A DNA stretch of 64,000 nt from an uncultured Paraprevotella sp. (GCA_900548345.1 URKA01000003.1:51515-115514); one strand, 5' to 3'. Shown: positions 34,688 through 47,600, counted from the first letter of the stretch. Made by a program: numbers and translations. The notes: a model not told the origin generated them from the sequence alone.

Positions 34688-36535
34688 ATGTGTGGAATTG
34701 TCGGCTATATAGGCAAGAGAGATGCCTACCCGATTTTGATAAAAGGCTTGAAACGGTTGGAATACCGTGGTTATGACAGCGCGGGAGTCGCGTTGCTCGA
34801 TGCCAAAGGAGAGTTGAACGTATATAAGGCGAAGGGAAAAGTCAGCGACTTGGAACATTCCGTGGAGTCGAAGGATGTCAGCGGCACCGTGGGTATCGCA
34901 CATACCCGTTGGGCTACCCATGGGGAACCGTGTGCCGAGAATGCGCATCCGCATTATTCATCTTCCGGCAATCTGGCGCTTATTCACAACGGAATCATCG
35001 AAAACTATGCTACGCTCAAGGAGCGTCTGATACAGCGTGGGGTGGAGTTTCGCAGCCAGACCGACTCAGAGGTGCTCGTACAGCTTATCGAATACATACA
35101 GCAGGGCAACAACCTCGACTTGCTCAGTGCCGTGCAGGTAGCCTTGCACGAAGTAATCGGTGCATACGCCATTGCGATTCTCGACAAGCGGAATCCGCGC
35201 CAGATTATCGCCGCGCGCAAGAGCAGTCCGCTTGTGGTGGGTATCGGTAAGGATGACGATTTCTATCTGGCTTCCGATGCTACGCCGATTGTGGAGTATA
35301 CCGATAAGGTGGTTTACCTTGAAGACGGTGACATTGCCGTTATCCGTCCCGGTCATGAACTGAAGGTGGTCGACATGGACAATACACGTATGCATCCCAC
35401 CATCAAGACCGTGGACATCAATCTCGGACAACTGGAGAAAGGCGGATACCCGTTCTTCATGCTGAAGGAGATTTTCGAGCAGCCCGATTGTCTGCAGGAC
35501 TGTATGCGCGGACGCATCAACGTGGATGCCGACAATGTGACGCTTTCCGCCGTCATCGACCATAAAGACAAACTTCTCAACGCAAGCCGTTTCATCATCG
35601 TGGCCTGCGGCACCTCATGGCATGCCGGACTGATTGGCCAGCAGTTGATAGAGAACTACTGCCGCATTCCCGTGTATGTGGAATATGCTTCCGAGTTCCG
35701 TTACCGTAATCCGGTGATATTGCCTACGGATGTGGTCATTGCCATTTCCCAGTCAGGCGAGACGGCCGACACGTTGGCGGCCATTGAGCTGGCGCGCAAA
35801 CAGGGCGCATTCGTCTTCGGCATCTGCAACTCCGTCGGTGCCTCCATTCCGCGTGCCACGCATACCGGAGCATATATCCATGTAGGTCCTGAAATAGGTG
35901 TGGCCTCCACCAAGGCATTTACCGGTCAGGTGACGGTATTGGCGATGCTTACGTTGGCATTGGCCAAAGAGCTCAACACCATATCGAAGGAAGAATATGT
36001 GAAGATGGTGCATGAGTTGGTGGGCATCCCCGACAAGATGAAAGAGGCGCTCAAGACGAACGACCAGATAGCGCAAATTGCCAAAATCTTCACCTATGCC
36101 CACAACTGCCTGTATCTGGGCCGTGGCTACAGCTATCCCGTGGCGCTCGAAGGTGCATTGAAGTTGAAAGAGATCTCCTATATCCATGCCGAAGGTTATC
36201 CGGCAGCCGAAATGAAGCACGGCCCCATTGCGCTGATAGACTCGGACATGCCGGTGTTTGTCATCGCTACCCACAATGCCATGTATGAGAAACTCATCAG
36301 CAACATACAGGAAGTGAAGGCCAGACAAGGCCGTGTAATCGCTTTGGTGACGAAAGGAGATACGAAAATACGTGAGTTGGCGGATGCTACTATCGAACTG
36401 CCCGAAACGATGGAGTGTTTCGAGCCTTTGGTGGCTTCGGTGCCCCTGCAACTCCTTGCCTACCACATTGCCGTGTGCAAGGGCAAGAATGTTGACCAGC
36501 CGCGCAACTTGGCCAAGTCTGTCACAGTGGAGTAA
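34688..36535 (+). CDS. glmS: Glutamine-fructose-6-phosphate aminotransferase (isomerising)
   Basis: 615 residues, full length. MCGIVGYIGKRDAYP presents the N-terminal nucleophile Cys after Met removal. The glutaminase domain contains RWATHGEP and HNGIIENY. Two SIS domains follow (ACGTSWHAGLIGQQL, SQSGETADTLAA, GRGYSYPVALEGALKLKEIS, AEGYPAAEMKHGPIALID), and it ends in NLAKSVTVE. It makes glucosamine-6-phosphate, the first step to UDP-GlcNAc for peptidoglycan and lipid A. It is monocistronic, followed by the long hairpin at 36552. Confidence 0.97.
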   Translation: MCGIVGYIGKRDAYPILIKGLKRLEYRGYDSAGVALLDAKGELNVYKAKGKVSDLEHSVESKDVSGTVGIAHTRWATHGEPCAENAHPHYSSSGNLALIHNGIIENYATLKERLIQRGVEFRSQTDSEVLVQLIEYIQQGNNLDLLSAVQVALHEVIGAYAIAILDKRNPRQIIAARKSSPLVVGIGKDDDFYLASDATPIVEYTDKVVYLEDGDIAVIRPGHELKVVDMDNTRMHPTIKTVDINLGQLEKGGYPFFMLKEIFEQPDCLQDCMRGRINVDADNVTLSAVIDHKDKLLNASRFIIVACGTSWHAGLIGQQLIENYCRIPVYVEYASEFRYRNPVILPTDVVIAISQSGETADTLAAIELARKQGAFVFGICNSVGASIPRATHTGAYIHVGPEIGVASTKAFTGQVTVLAMLTLALAKELNTISKEEYVKMVHELVGIPDKMKEALKTNDQIAQIAKIFTYAHNCLYLGRGYSYPVALEGALKLKEISYIHAEGYPAAEMKHGPIALIDSDMPVFVIATHNAMYEKLISNIQEVKARQGRVIALVTKGDTKIRELADATIELPETMECFEPLVASVPLQLLAYHIAVCKGKNVDQPRNLAKSVTVE

Positions 36536-36551
36536 AGACAATGGCATACTG

Positions 36552-36661
36552 ATGGCACACAGATGACACAAATGCGACAGATTCTCACAGATAAATTTTA
36601 TAATAAAGAATAAATAAAAAATCTGTGGTCATCTGTCGCATTTGTGTCATCTGTGTGCCAT
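36552..36661. repeat. Long hairpin element, copy A
   Basis: Arms of 41 nt at 36552-36592 and 36621-36661 pair with three mismatches grouped in one place; the outer 31 pairs are perfect. The loop contains ATAAAGAATAAA. It lies between the convergent ends of glmS and the GH39 gene, where it can terminate both. Copy B at 38539-38651 is related in arms and loop. The size and palindromic form also fit a MITE-like element. Confidence 0.85.
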
Positions 36662-36668
36662 TCTCAAC

Positions 36669-38297
36669 TTAAAGCTCTCTAATCAGCATGCAGCTCCACG
36701 GTTCCAGCTCATAGCGTATGTTTACACGGCCGTTGCCGTCGGCTTTTACGGTCTTCTTTATCGTGTCCCACGCTTTCTGTTTCAGATAAGCGGTTTCGGA
36801 GATGGAGAGTGAGCGTGGGGAACCTATTTCCTTGTACACGTCGTAAACGTTTCCATGGTTCTTGTCCAGAACCTCGATTTCTATCGTTGCATTCGCCTTC
36901 AGGTTCGTGAATGTGACATCTATGGTCTTGGAACTGGCCTCCATATAATTGTTGATGTTCTTTGCCGAAGGAACGCACTCCTCATATTCGGCCGGATAGT
37001 TGAAAGCAACGGCAGCCATCTTGCCTGTCCGGGAAGAACGGCTGACGAACAGTGGGTCGGCGTAATAAATCTTTTCGTCGCCCAGACGGTTCAGCATGCG
37101 GAATGCATGGAACGACGGTTTCACTATGCCTTGGAAGTTAATCATGCCGAATCCCCCGTGGAACGGTGTCTCTCCGCCGCCCTTTTCTTCAAATACATCG
37201 GTGAATGTCCAGTACATTAGTGAGTTGGCCATGCCTATGCAGTCCAGGTTCGCTTTCATGATGTAGGCTGCGGGCGGAAGTGCGTCGTGCATACGGTCGC
37301 GGCTGTTGGGACTGGTGCTCCATTCCGTCAGGTGGATTTCGGCCTGGGGATACTTGCTCTTGGTCAGAGTCTGTTTCAGCCAGCTGATGTCATCGTGCAG
37401 GGAGTGCACGTAGCGTATGGCATCCTTGCTGCGTTTGGTGTCGGGGTCGAGGGCATAGTCCGTGGGGTAGGGGTGGCAGGAAATGAAGTCCAACGGCAGT
37501 CCTTCTTTCTCGCAGTAGCGGAGAAAGTCCTCGATCCACACGCCCTTCCACTGTTGTTTGTTGATGGTCTCCTGGGGATAGAAGCGCGACTTGCCGTGTT
37601 CAAGCACCTCGCCGTCGTGACGCTTGTCGGCAATGAAGTTGCTGGTAGCCGGTCCGCCTATGCGCAACCGTGAATCCACGGCTTTGACGGCATGGGCCGA
37701 TTCCTTGTACAGACGGAAATAATCACTCTTTGTGCCGTGGAAGAATGCGCCGTTTCCGTCAAGGTTCGGTTCGTTCCACACCTCGAAATACCATTGGCTC
37801 ACTTCGTCTATGCCGTAGCGTTCCACCACATGTTGGGTGAAGGCATATACAAGGTCGTGCCATTTGCCGAAGTTGTTACGGTCTACGGATACGTTGCCCC
37901 GATACCACATTTGTGTCTTGCTGTTTTTGGCTGCGATGTCTTTGGGAAAGAAGGCCAGCTCTACGAACGGCCGTACACCCAGGGCCAACATTCTGTCATA
38001 CACATCGTCCACGTACTGCCAGTTGTATACTGCTGTTCCGTCCGGACGTTCGAAGTATACGAACATGTCGTCGCCGAACAGTCCGTGCATGCGCACGTAA
38101 CGGAAGCCACACTCTTCGGCTGATGTTTTCAGGTGTTCCTGCCAGCCGGCGCGAAGGCCTTCGTTGACGCGTCCGGCACCTACGCCCACGCTCCAGTAGT
38201 GTTCAAACGGTTCCGCTTGTCCTTTTACATCAACGGTCTGTGCGGACAGACCGCAGGCCATACATGCCGCTATGGCCGAAATCATCCATTTCTTCAT
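36669..38297 (-). CDS. Glycoside hydrolase family 39-like, secreted
   Basis: 542 residues with a signal peptide (MKKWMISAIAACMACGLSAQ). The TIM barrel carries the acid/base at about Glu176 in WYFEVWNEPNL and the nucleophile at about Glu325 in IHLTEWSTS, the clan A pattern of beta-xylosidases. FRYVRMHGLFGDDMFVYF is another GH39 block. A small beta-sandwich ends the protein. Xylosides are likely substrates, but the specificity cannot be proven. No SusC/SusD pair is nearby, so it is not in an obvious polysaccharide utilisation locus. Confidence 0.88.
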   Translation of the reverse strand: MKKWMISAIAACMACGLSAQTVDVKGQAEPFEHYWSVGVGAGRVNEGLRAGWQEHLKTSAEECGFRYVRMHGLFGDDMFVYFERPDGTAVYNWQYVDDVYDRMLALGVRPFVELAFFPKDIAAKNSKTQMWYRGNVSVDRNNFGKWHDLVYAFTQHVVERYGIDEVSQWYFEVWNEPNLDGNGAFFHGTKSDYFRLYKESAHAVKAVDSRLRIGGPATSNFIADKRHDGEVLEHGKSRFYPQETINKQQWKGVWIEDFLRYCEKEGLPLDFISCHPYPTDYALDPDTKRSKDAIRYVHSLHDDISWLKQTLTKSKYPQAEIHLTEWSTSPNSRDRMHDALPPAAYIMKANLDCIGMANSLMYWTFTDVFEEKGGGETPFHGGFGMINFQGIVKPSFHAFRMLNRLGDEKIYYADPLFVSRSSRTGKMAAVAFNYPAEYEECVPSAKNINNYMEASSKTIDVTFTNLKANATIEIEVLDKNHGNVYDVYKEIGSPRSLSISETAYLKQKAWDTIKKTVKADGNGRVNIRYELEPWSCMLIREL

Positions 38298-38454
38298 TGT
38301 CTTGTCTTTTTAGGTTTTGTTCATATCATGTATATAATACGAAGCAACGGAGCGTTACACTGAACGCGACCCAGAAAAAAACGGAGCGTGCAGGAGAAAA
38401 AAGAAGTTTTTCTACACCACATAAACTTAAAATAAAAGTTTTGTTTTTAAAACC

Positions 38455-38511
38455 AAAACTTTTATTTTTGAAACTGAAACTTTTATTTTCAAGAATAAAA
38501 CTTTTATTTAT
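38455..38511. repeat. 21-bp tandem repeats of AAACTTTTATTT type
   Basis: The word AAACTTTTATTT recurs at a 21-bp period (units starting 38455, 38476, 38497), upstream of the GH39 gene. Read on the minus strand it gives a periodic NKSF pattern in a short frame that I do not regard as a gene. Confidence 0.65.
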
Positions 38512-38538
38512 AGTTTTTCTCAGGGCCTCGCAAAAAAG

Positions 38539-38651
38539 ATGGCACACTGATCACACAAGATGCGACAGATTCCCACAGATGATTCTTATCATAAAGAATA
38601 AAGAAAAAAATCTGTGTAAATCTGTCGCATCTTGTGTGATCAGTGTGCCAT
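38539..38651. repeat. Long hairpin element, copy B
   Basis: Arms of 42 nt at 38539-38580 and 38610-38651 pair with two mismatches. Compared with copy A, the outer arm sequence differs (CACACTGATCACACAAGATG against CACACAGATGACACAAATG), yet both arms changed together so pairing is kept. The loop keeps ATAAAGAATAAA. It lies just beyond the stop of the giant adhesin gene (minus strand) and probably terminates that operon. Confidence 0.85.
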
Positions 38652-38680
38652 AGCGTGCGCCTGACCGCGTCGGAAGCGCT

Positions 38681-41600
38681 TTACTGCACCAGCACCTTGC
38701 GTGTGGCGGAGGCCGAGGTGTTCACGATGTACACACCGCGTGTCAGGCTGCAACTGAATGTGTCGCCGTCGGAGCGTGCGCTGCGTATCAGTTGTCCGCC
38801 GGTGTCATACACGTTGATGGTCTTGCCTTCGGGCACACCCTCCACGTAGAGTGTCAGGCCCCGTGTGTAGACGTTAACCGTGGTGCGGTCGCCGGCCATT
38901 CGTGAGAAGGCGAGTGTGAAACGGTCGTGTGCGTCTTCCGCTTCGGTTGTCGTGAAGCGGTAGTCTGTTTGTCTCAGGTTTACGCGGCTGCCCGTCTTGC
39001 GGTCGGTCAGCCATACTTCTTCCTGCATATCGAAGTCTGCCGTCTCACCTAAGCTGAATGTGTATTCGCCGGCCACGGTCTTCACGCCTATTTGCACAGC
39101 TGCGGTCTCGTCCACTTCGTTCATCAGCGAGAACCGTGTGCCCGTGCTGCCGGTGGCATATACCTGCGGGGCCGTCTTGCGGAGCGCCATCAGTTTCAGG
39201 CCGTCGCTACCTACGGCATATTCCTCGCCGGCCCCCTCACGGTCGGTTGTTCCGAAGATGAAACGGTCTTCGCCCGTCTCGCCCGTGAGGAAGAGATGAT
39301 ATTTGCCCATGGCGGCCAGTCCGGCCTCTTCCCGGTAAACAGGACGGGGGAAATGCAGGTTTTCGGCTGTTCCGATGACGGCCGTCTGGGTAAACATTCC
39401 CTCACCCACCGAAGCATTTCTATGTCCCGTTGCGCTTTCGCCGCCTTCCCATGTCTGTACGGTGGAGTACGTTCCGTCGTTCCACTGGTAGACTACATGC
39501 GGGATGTCCGTTTCGCCAAGGTCGTAACGGCTTACCAGGTAAGGTATGCCGAAGAGGTTCCATCCCATGTTTTCCTTGTAGGTGAAGTTAGGCTTTCCGT
39601 CCGAAGAGACGTTTTTCAGGTCATATTGTGTCAGCGTGACGGTCTTGTCTTCGCCTTGTTCTTCATATACGAACGTGTTGGTGCTTTCGCGGCCTCCGGT
39701 GAAACGGTAGATGCCGGTCTGTCCGGTTTTCAGTGCGAATCCCTGTCCGTTGCCGAAGGCAGTGGCGGCTTTCCAGAACGGTGAGTTGTCCGCATAGTAT
39801 TGGTTGAGGGATGCGGCGCGCGCCTGTCCGTCGTAGGTCTCCGTACTGTCGGATGCGGCGAGCGGAGTGAGCACGAGCCGGTTTTCCGCGTTGTAGTCCG
39901 GCATGGCGATGCCGTCGCGCGTCAGGGCGTAGGGCAGTGCCGTCATGTTCCATCCTTCGGAAATCTCCTTCTCCACGCCTACATACGGCACCTGCACCGT
40001 GCTGCCGTTGCCATACAGTGAGGCATCTTTACGCAGCAGCAGGTAGCCGGGACGGAAGGCGGCGGACTGTCCGAGCACGAGGTCGGCTCCTTCGTGCAGG
40101 TAGACTACCGAACCGTTCACAGGATAATGCTTGCCGGCCTCGGCTGTCTGCCATGCCTGTCCGGCAGGGATGTTCCATGTCTCGAAACATCCGTTGTCCG
40201 GCCGGTTGTTCAGTGTGCGCGGGTTGCCGGCCAGGTCGCGGCTGTGTCCGGCGTATGCCGTGTAGGCACTGATGTCCGTCAGGTTGCCTGCATCGATGTC
40301 TTCGCTCTTTTCGTTCAGTTGATATTTCCACACGTCGGTGGTGATATAGTCGTTGACAGTTTCCGTGTCGTTGCGCAGGTTGGCGGCAGTCTTGGCCTGG
40401 CCGGTGTCGATGTGTCCGGTGGCGGTGACGTTGACTATTTCGCCGCCGCGGCCGTTCACTCCGCCGTCCACGAACGAGTTATACAGTATGCCGTTCTCGT
40501 TCACCGTGGTTTCGGCTGTGGCCTGCAGGATGGATGTCGACAGCATGCCGCCGTCCGACAGGGTGGCCTTTCCAGTCACTTCAAAGCCGTCCACTACATT
40601 GGCCGCATGTATCGACACGTTGTCTAACGAACTGTGGGTTGTGCTTTCCATCATGCCGTCGCGTCGGTTCAGCAGGTCCTGCGTCACGCTCTGCACGTCT
40701 TCGGGGGTATGAAGGTCCTCATTGCCGAGCAGGGGAGTCTCATCGTTCATGTTGCCGTAGATTCTCGAACCGGGGATGGTCATCTCCAGAGATGTTCCCG
40801 TCACGTTGCTGTGTACGAAGACGTAGCCGTCGTTTCCGTAATTGTACTTGTACAGTCCGGCCAGGTTGGCGGCTCCTTGCAGGTCGCCCGTGGCGTTGGC
40901 CCAGCTTGTTCCGTCCTGTGTTCCGCCGGCCAGACCCGACTTGACGTAGATGATGGGTTGCAGGGGTGAGGAGTATTCGAAAGCCCCCACGTCGATGCTT
41001 GTGCCGATGAATCGTTTGTTGTTGCCGAGGTCTCTTTCGCCATCTTTTTCAGTCTCGGCCACACCGGCCTTTTCCATGTACAGGTCGTTGCTGCCTTGGT
41101 TGAGGAGCCTGACACTGGGTCGCAGGCTGTAGTCGCGCTTCATGATGTCCGCGTTTTCCGGGTCTTTGAAGTTCGGTCCGTTCTCGATGTCGGTGTTTTC
41201 TATGTCCCACGGGATGTTCGCATTGTGGTTCTCGGCGGTTCCCGTCAGGTTCTGCAGGGTGTTGCGCCATGCCACGGAGTTGTACACTTCCGGCGTGCCG
41301 GTCAGGTCGGTCTGGTTGTGTGCGAACGTGGTGTTGACCACCGTCACCTTTCCGCCTGCCGTCATCTGTCCCTCGCAGTCGAGTCCGGCAGCCTGTCCGT
41401 CGGTCATCTGTGCATTGACAATCAGCATGTCGCCTGCGTGTTCTTGCAGTGTGATGGCGTCTTCCTTGTTGTTGCGGTAGTACACGTTCTTGAGTGTGAC
41501 GCTTCCGCCTTCGCCCGCACCGGCCTCCATGGCATATCCGTTGGGGTTGTGGAATTCAAAGCCTTCAATGGTCACGTGCTTGCCGTTGGCGTTGATTTGC

Positions 41601-44600
41601 ATCAGTTTACGTGTCTTTTCCGCGTTCACGGGGTTGCAGGTGATGATGGACGGGTTGCTGAAGTCCTGCACTCCCTGGTTGTTGTAAGAGCCTTGGATGG
41701 TGAGCGAGTCGCCGAACTCAGAGTCACCCATCTGCAGGTTGAAGGCCACGCCGCCGGCAAAGAGCTGCGAGATGGCGTAATCGTAGTCTCCTTTCTTCAC
41801 GTAGATGTGTTTGTGCTTCGTGGTATTGGTGCTGGAGTTGCCGGTGGGATGTGCCAGGGCCACGATGGCGCCGCGCAGGTCGGACGAGGCGTTGCTCCAG
41901 CTTGAGCCGTCGGCATTGCCGCTTTCGTAGGTGGCGATATACACCGCATCCATTTCCGGGAATGTCAGCTTGTACTGGTATTCGTACAGGCCGATGTCGA
42001 TGGGTTTCACGTCATCCTCGCCATATTCGTTCTTCGGGCCGGCAAAACGTTTGTATTCGATGGCATTGCCGTCGTTGTCGGTGAGTGTTCCCATGTATTG
42101 TTCGAGATAGTCGGGCAGATAAGTGGTCATGTGGTCCTTGTATGCGCCGGTCGACTCGGATATGGCCGTCAGGCCTTTGGCCAGTTCGCCGTTTCCCGCA
42201 TCGGTCAGCACGGAGATGGCTGCGGGGTTCCATTGGTTGGTCGAGGCATTGCCTGCGGCACCGCTTTCGTCCGATGGAGAACGGAAACGCGGGCCGTCCA
42301 CTTCCATGTTGACGGGGTTGAGTCTGATGTTATGGTTGGCGTCGTCGTTGTCCGTAAGGGGGTATTCGCAGGCGGAGTAGGTGATGTTCAGGCCGGCACT
42401 GACAGCCGGAGTGTCTTCTTGTGTCTGCTCGTTGCCCCAGAACAGCGTGTTGATGATGTCGCCCGTGGGCACATCGGTCACGGAATAGGCGTTGGCCTTG
42501 TTGCGCGCCACCGTATTGTTCACCAGCAGCATGTAGGGTCTGTAGGCATCCTGGTCGGTTGCGGCGAAGATGCCGCCGCTTCCTGCCGTTTCATTGTTCG
42601 TCCACAGGCAGTTGAACGCTCTTAGCTTTGCTGCGGTGCCGTCTCCTGACAGATAAATCGCTCCGCCGGCCACGTTGGCGGCCATCTCGGCGGGGATATT
42701 GTCCACACTGCTGTTGTTGGCGAAGAACGACCCGTTGACGGTGATGTTCGCATGGCGGGCGTAGATGGCGTTGCCGCGCATGGCACGGTTGTCCAACAGG
42801 CGGCAGCGGTTGAGCGTGTAGTCCACATAATTGGAGTAGATGCCTCCGCCGCGGCCCAATTCATTATACGCGTTGGGGTCGAGTTCGCTGACGGTTTCTC
42901 CTTTGGTAATGGTCAGTCCGTCCAGCAGGATGTGTCCGCCCCGGCTGTCGTCGGTATACACCACATGGTATACGCAATGCTCCGTGGCCGACATGTTGAT
43001 TTCGCCCGAAAGGATGGTCTGGTCGGCCAGTTCCCACGGTTCGGAAATGCCGTTGCCGTTGAAGTCGCTGGAGGCCCGTTGGGAGAGGATGGAAGGTATG
43101 TCGCCTTCGCTCTTCGGTGTCAGTGTGTAGGTGTGTCCTTGTTCGTCCGTCAGGCTCGTGATGTCGAAGGAATACAGTTCATCGCCGGAGAAACCGCCGA
43201 AGATGCTCACGCCGGAAGGAACCACGAACGAGTTCTGCCGCTGGTTGATGATGGTGGTTTGTGCGTCCGTACGCCGGTAAGAAGGCTTGTAGGTGCCTCC
43301 GGTGATGAAAATCTCGAACTTCGTGTCCTTATGTTTCTCTTCTGTGCGGACTTTCTTGATGTATTCCAGTGCCTCGTCCAGTTCGGTCAGCGGGGTAAGG
43401 AACGATTGTCCTTTGTATTTGAGAATGTTCTCGTCGGTGAAGTCGAAGCGTTTGGTACGTGACACGAACAGTCGTGTGATGATGTCGCCCTCTACGGTCA
43501 TGACACCGCCTTCCACCGCAAAGCAACCTACGTCAATCTTGTCGATGTCTTCCTGTATGTAGCTCATTCCGTAGATGTCAGTTTCCGGAAGCGCGTATGT
43601 GTCGACCAGATATTGGTAGTATATGGTTTTCATACCGGCTTTGATGAGCGGGGAGAATATCTTGGGCATGTAGTTTCCTGTGAAGTATACCGACTCGTCA
43701 CTGGTCATGGCCGTGTTGTTGTCCATAGAGGTCGGCATCTCGAAGGTTTCCACGAAACAGTCGTTGTAAGGATAGAAGGCGGTGAGGATTTCTCCCGTGG
43801 TCTTCTCCAGCATGCCGGCTGTCAGGTTGTCTTCGAAAGTGATGTCGAATGTTCCGCTCATGTTCTTGTCCGACGGTGCCTTGTTACCCCACACGGTGAG
43901 GTCTTGTCCGAGCGATGCGCCGTTCTCGGTGGAGATGCCGCCTCCGCTGTCGTTCGCCCTGTTGCGCACGATGGTGGAGGTGAAGATGTGCGAGCGCGTA
44001 TCGGCATCGGCTGTGGCTCCGTTGCCGTGGATGTCGTCGGTCACTCCCGCATAGATGCCGGCCCCTTCGTCGGCATTGTTGTTACTGATGAGGCATCCCG
44101 ACACCAATGCGCCAGGCAACAGGTAAAGTCCGCCGCCCATGTTGGCCTCGTTACCGCTGATGATGCAGCGGCTTACGTGTCCCCATGCCGGGACGATGGC
44201 TGCGCCGCCACGGGTGTTGGGGTTGTTGAGGCTGGAGATGGAAGTGGCGGAACCACCGGTCAGGAACAGTCCGTCGACAAGGGTCACGGCGTCGGGGTTC
44301 TTCCAGTCCGCCGGCTTTTTGCCGAAGGAGATGGCATGGAAACCGTTAACCTCCTGCCCGCCGACCGTGGCCACGGGAGTCAGAGTGGTGCAGAAGCGTG
44401 GGATGTCGCGTTCGGTGAAAGAGGTGACAGCCTTTCCGTATTCATCGTTGTAGTGGTCGTTCCATCCGCCTTCCACGGTGATGCCGTAGGGGATGACGTA
44501 GGTGTAGCTCATCGGGTTGTCGGCAGTCTCCAGCGTATTGGCGTGGTAGATGTTTTCGTCACGGTCGTAGCCTGCGATTCTGACGATGACCCGGTAGCCG

Positions 44601-47600
44601 TCGGCAATCTCGGCAGCCTTCTTGCCGGCTGCGGTCAGCACCTGTTGCAGTTTCATCTCGCAGGCGGCGTTGTCGGCCGACGATGCGTCAGCCGTGCCTT
44701 CTCCGGCGTTGGTCACATAATAGATGTAGGCTTTCTCCGCATCGTTCTTCTGTGCGTCAATCATGTCGGAGTTGTCGCGCTCGAAAGCACCGATGTCAAT
44801 GGTACAGTCCTGGATACGGGCGTTGTAGTCCATGTCGGTGTAGTTGAACAGGTTGTATTTCTTGTTATTAATGGTAGGTGTATTGTCTCCTTTGTTCAGG
44901 GCGGATGTGGCCCCGCTTTTTATGCGGTAGTTCGGCTGGGCGGCCGTCTTGTCCTCAAACAGGTTCGCGGTATTTGAAATAGCCTCGCAGTTTTCAAAAG
45001 ACATATTTGAGTAAATGCCTGTTGAATTGAAGATGGAATGATAACATTTGCATTGTCCTCCATTGGATGCGATATCCTTGTTGCCAGAGACGCTTACATG
45101 TCCTACATTGTCTACGGATATGCAATTGTAGATGGTCAGGACTGTACTGCCGTTGTTCCAAGTACATATACCACCGTTACCACGATAGTTAATGTTTGCA
45201 GTGTTATTGGCAATGGTATTGTTGAAGAAGATGTTGCTTCCATCAAGGAAGATGCCGGCTCCGTCGCCGTACTGTGCAGTGGTTGTGTTTTGGTAGATGA
45301 CACAGTTGTAGGCCAAACCGTCTCTCATGTACACACCGCCACCGTAGGCTGTGTATTGGCCGGAACCTCCGAATCGGTTTCCGATGACATAGCAGTTGAC
45401 CAGTGTGCCGAAGTCACAATATACTGCACCGCCACGAAGCTCTTTACCTGTATTGGTTGAAGTGTTCTCATTGTTGTACACGATGCAGTTGGTCAAGGTG
45501 ACTTGTTTGAAGATGGCGGCACCTGCGCCACCGTTGCGCTTGCCGTTAGTTAAGAAGCTAATGCCGTTAGAGTCCAGATACCCGTTTCGCAGTGTAAAGC
45601 CGTTCCATTCGGTGGGGTAAGTAAATGTCTTCGCATTCCATTTCTCTGCGGTTGAGGCTTCCGATGTGGTTTTGTATGGATTGTAGTCATCAATCTGTCC
45701 GAGCACACGTCTGTTTCCTGAACTTGTGCCGGGCTGTAGGATGGTTTCGTAATCACTGGCTTGATATTCCGGTGTGTTGTTATATACATGTTGTGAAACC
45801 AACGGATGACGGTCGTCCATACCCGGTGTGCCGGTCTTGGGGAAAGCACCGTATACGTTCACACCGTCTTCGATGTCGAAGCAGTTGTAGGATGAGCCGG
45901 TCGGGTTCTGTGAATAGGTTCCTGCCGCCACCCATACCTGCGGATGCTCATTGTTGATGACCGTGCCTTGCAAAGCCGTATTCACGGCCTTGCGGATGGT
46001 GGCGAAAGGATGTTGCCATGAAAGTCCGTCGTTGTTGTCGTTACCGCCGTCGGCCGCAGTACGTACATAATATACCCGTCCGCTTTGCGGAAGTATGGCT
46101 TCGTATGCGCCGAGGTCAGGGATACCGCCGAGGTTACGTTCTTTTTTGGCGATGTCTTCCTTCAGGTCGGTTGCCGTACCATGGTTGATGATGTGGTCCG
46201 CCATTTCTTTGGAACTGGTCAGGGGGCGGAAGTTGGAATAGCCGCCCAAGTAAGTGGCAAAACCCAAAGTGGCGCCCGGAGCGTTGGTCGGGTTGGCAAA
46301 GTTATCGTGCGTGACGGCGATGTTGTGCGTATTGCCTGTCGTGTTGCCGGCTGCGAAAGTGTTCTTCACATCACCGGTCCCACCGTCGGATACGGTGTAC
46401 GTTCCACCGTTGTTGTGTACGAAGGTGACATGGTTCAAGGTCAGTTCGCGGGCACTGACCTGAGAGCCTTCCGGGTTATAGCATGTATTGTTGTTGATGA
46501 CGCAGTTCTCCATGGTCAGGGAGGCTTCCCTGGCATCTACGGCGGTACCGGTCACGGCACTGTTGTTCTCGAAGATACAGTCGCGCAGGGTCACTTTCGC
46601 GCCTTTTATCACGCGTATGCCGGCACCGTAGTTAAGCTGTGCGCTTTCGGCGGAATAACCGTTGATGACATGGAAGCCTTCCAATACGGCTTCTGCGTTT
46701 TCGTCCACGGTGATACAGTGGTACAGGCCCCCGTCAAGTGTCTTGCCGTCGGGATTTCCGTCAATGATGGTGCGGTAGGTCAGCGGGTCGTATGTGCGGT
46801 TCTCGCCTCCGGTAGAGGAGAATCCACCTTTTATATATATAGGTTGTCCGCTTTGCGTGCGCGGCACGTTGACGGTTGCCGTACGCGGGTCGTCGTTCGT
46901 GAAGTAATAGCGTGGGTAGAAAGAAGTGTGCTCCTGCATGTAGATTTCCAACTTCTTGCCGGTTGTGGCTTCTGCGCTCAGACTGCCGAAGTAGGCCAAG
47001 GCCTCGTTCAGCGAACGGTAGGCAAGTGCCCAGGATGAGCCGTCATGGTCGGGTGGGGTGTTGACGTCATTCACATAGATGCGCAGTGTGTGGGCATCCG
47101 GTGTGGCGGGCACGATGGGTTGCGCGTCGATACGTGCGGCACCCACACCGGGACGCATGTTGAAGGTCTTTCCGGCGATGTCCACTTCGGGTGTGACCGA
47201 CACGGCGGAAGGAAACAGGCCCAAAGTCTGTCCGAGGCCTCGCAAAGGAGAACCTAACTGAGGTATCCAGTAGTAATCGATGTCTCTCCAGTCGCTGCGG
47301 ATGCCGATATTCTCGTAAAGCGCGTCGTCGGAAGTCATGGTTGCTCCGGCCGGAAGGAAGTAAGGAGCGATGAGGTCCTCATCTTCTATGGTGTTGTGGG
47401 ACGAGATTTCGTAGATGTTATCTTGCAGCACGTTATTCCAGATGGCGTTTCCGACATCGGATATGGCGGTGTTGATGAACTGTACCTTGCTGGCAGTTGG
47501 CGAGGCTGCATACATGGGAATGCGCGTGTTGTTGTTCATATTGTTCCACAGGATGGAGTTGACAACAAGCGTGTATTCGTTGGCATACAGGCCGCCTGTC

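Noticed and set aside
38681..38900. Type IX secretion signal on the giant adhesin
   Set aside because: The C-terminus is similar to sorting domains, but no T9SS gene is in the window and gut Bacteroides generally lack the system. Export route left open.
43613..44977. 454-residue and other long frames opposite the giant adhesin
   Set aside because: Val/Gly-rich antisense shadows, several of which overlap each other; the minus-strand protein has a signal peptide and repeated domains.
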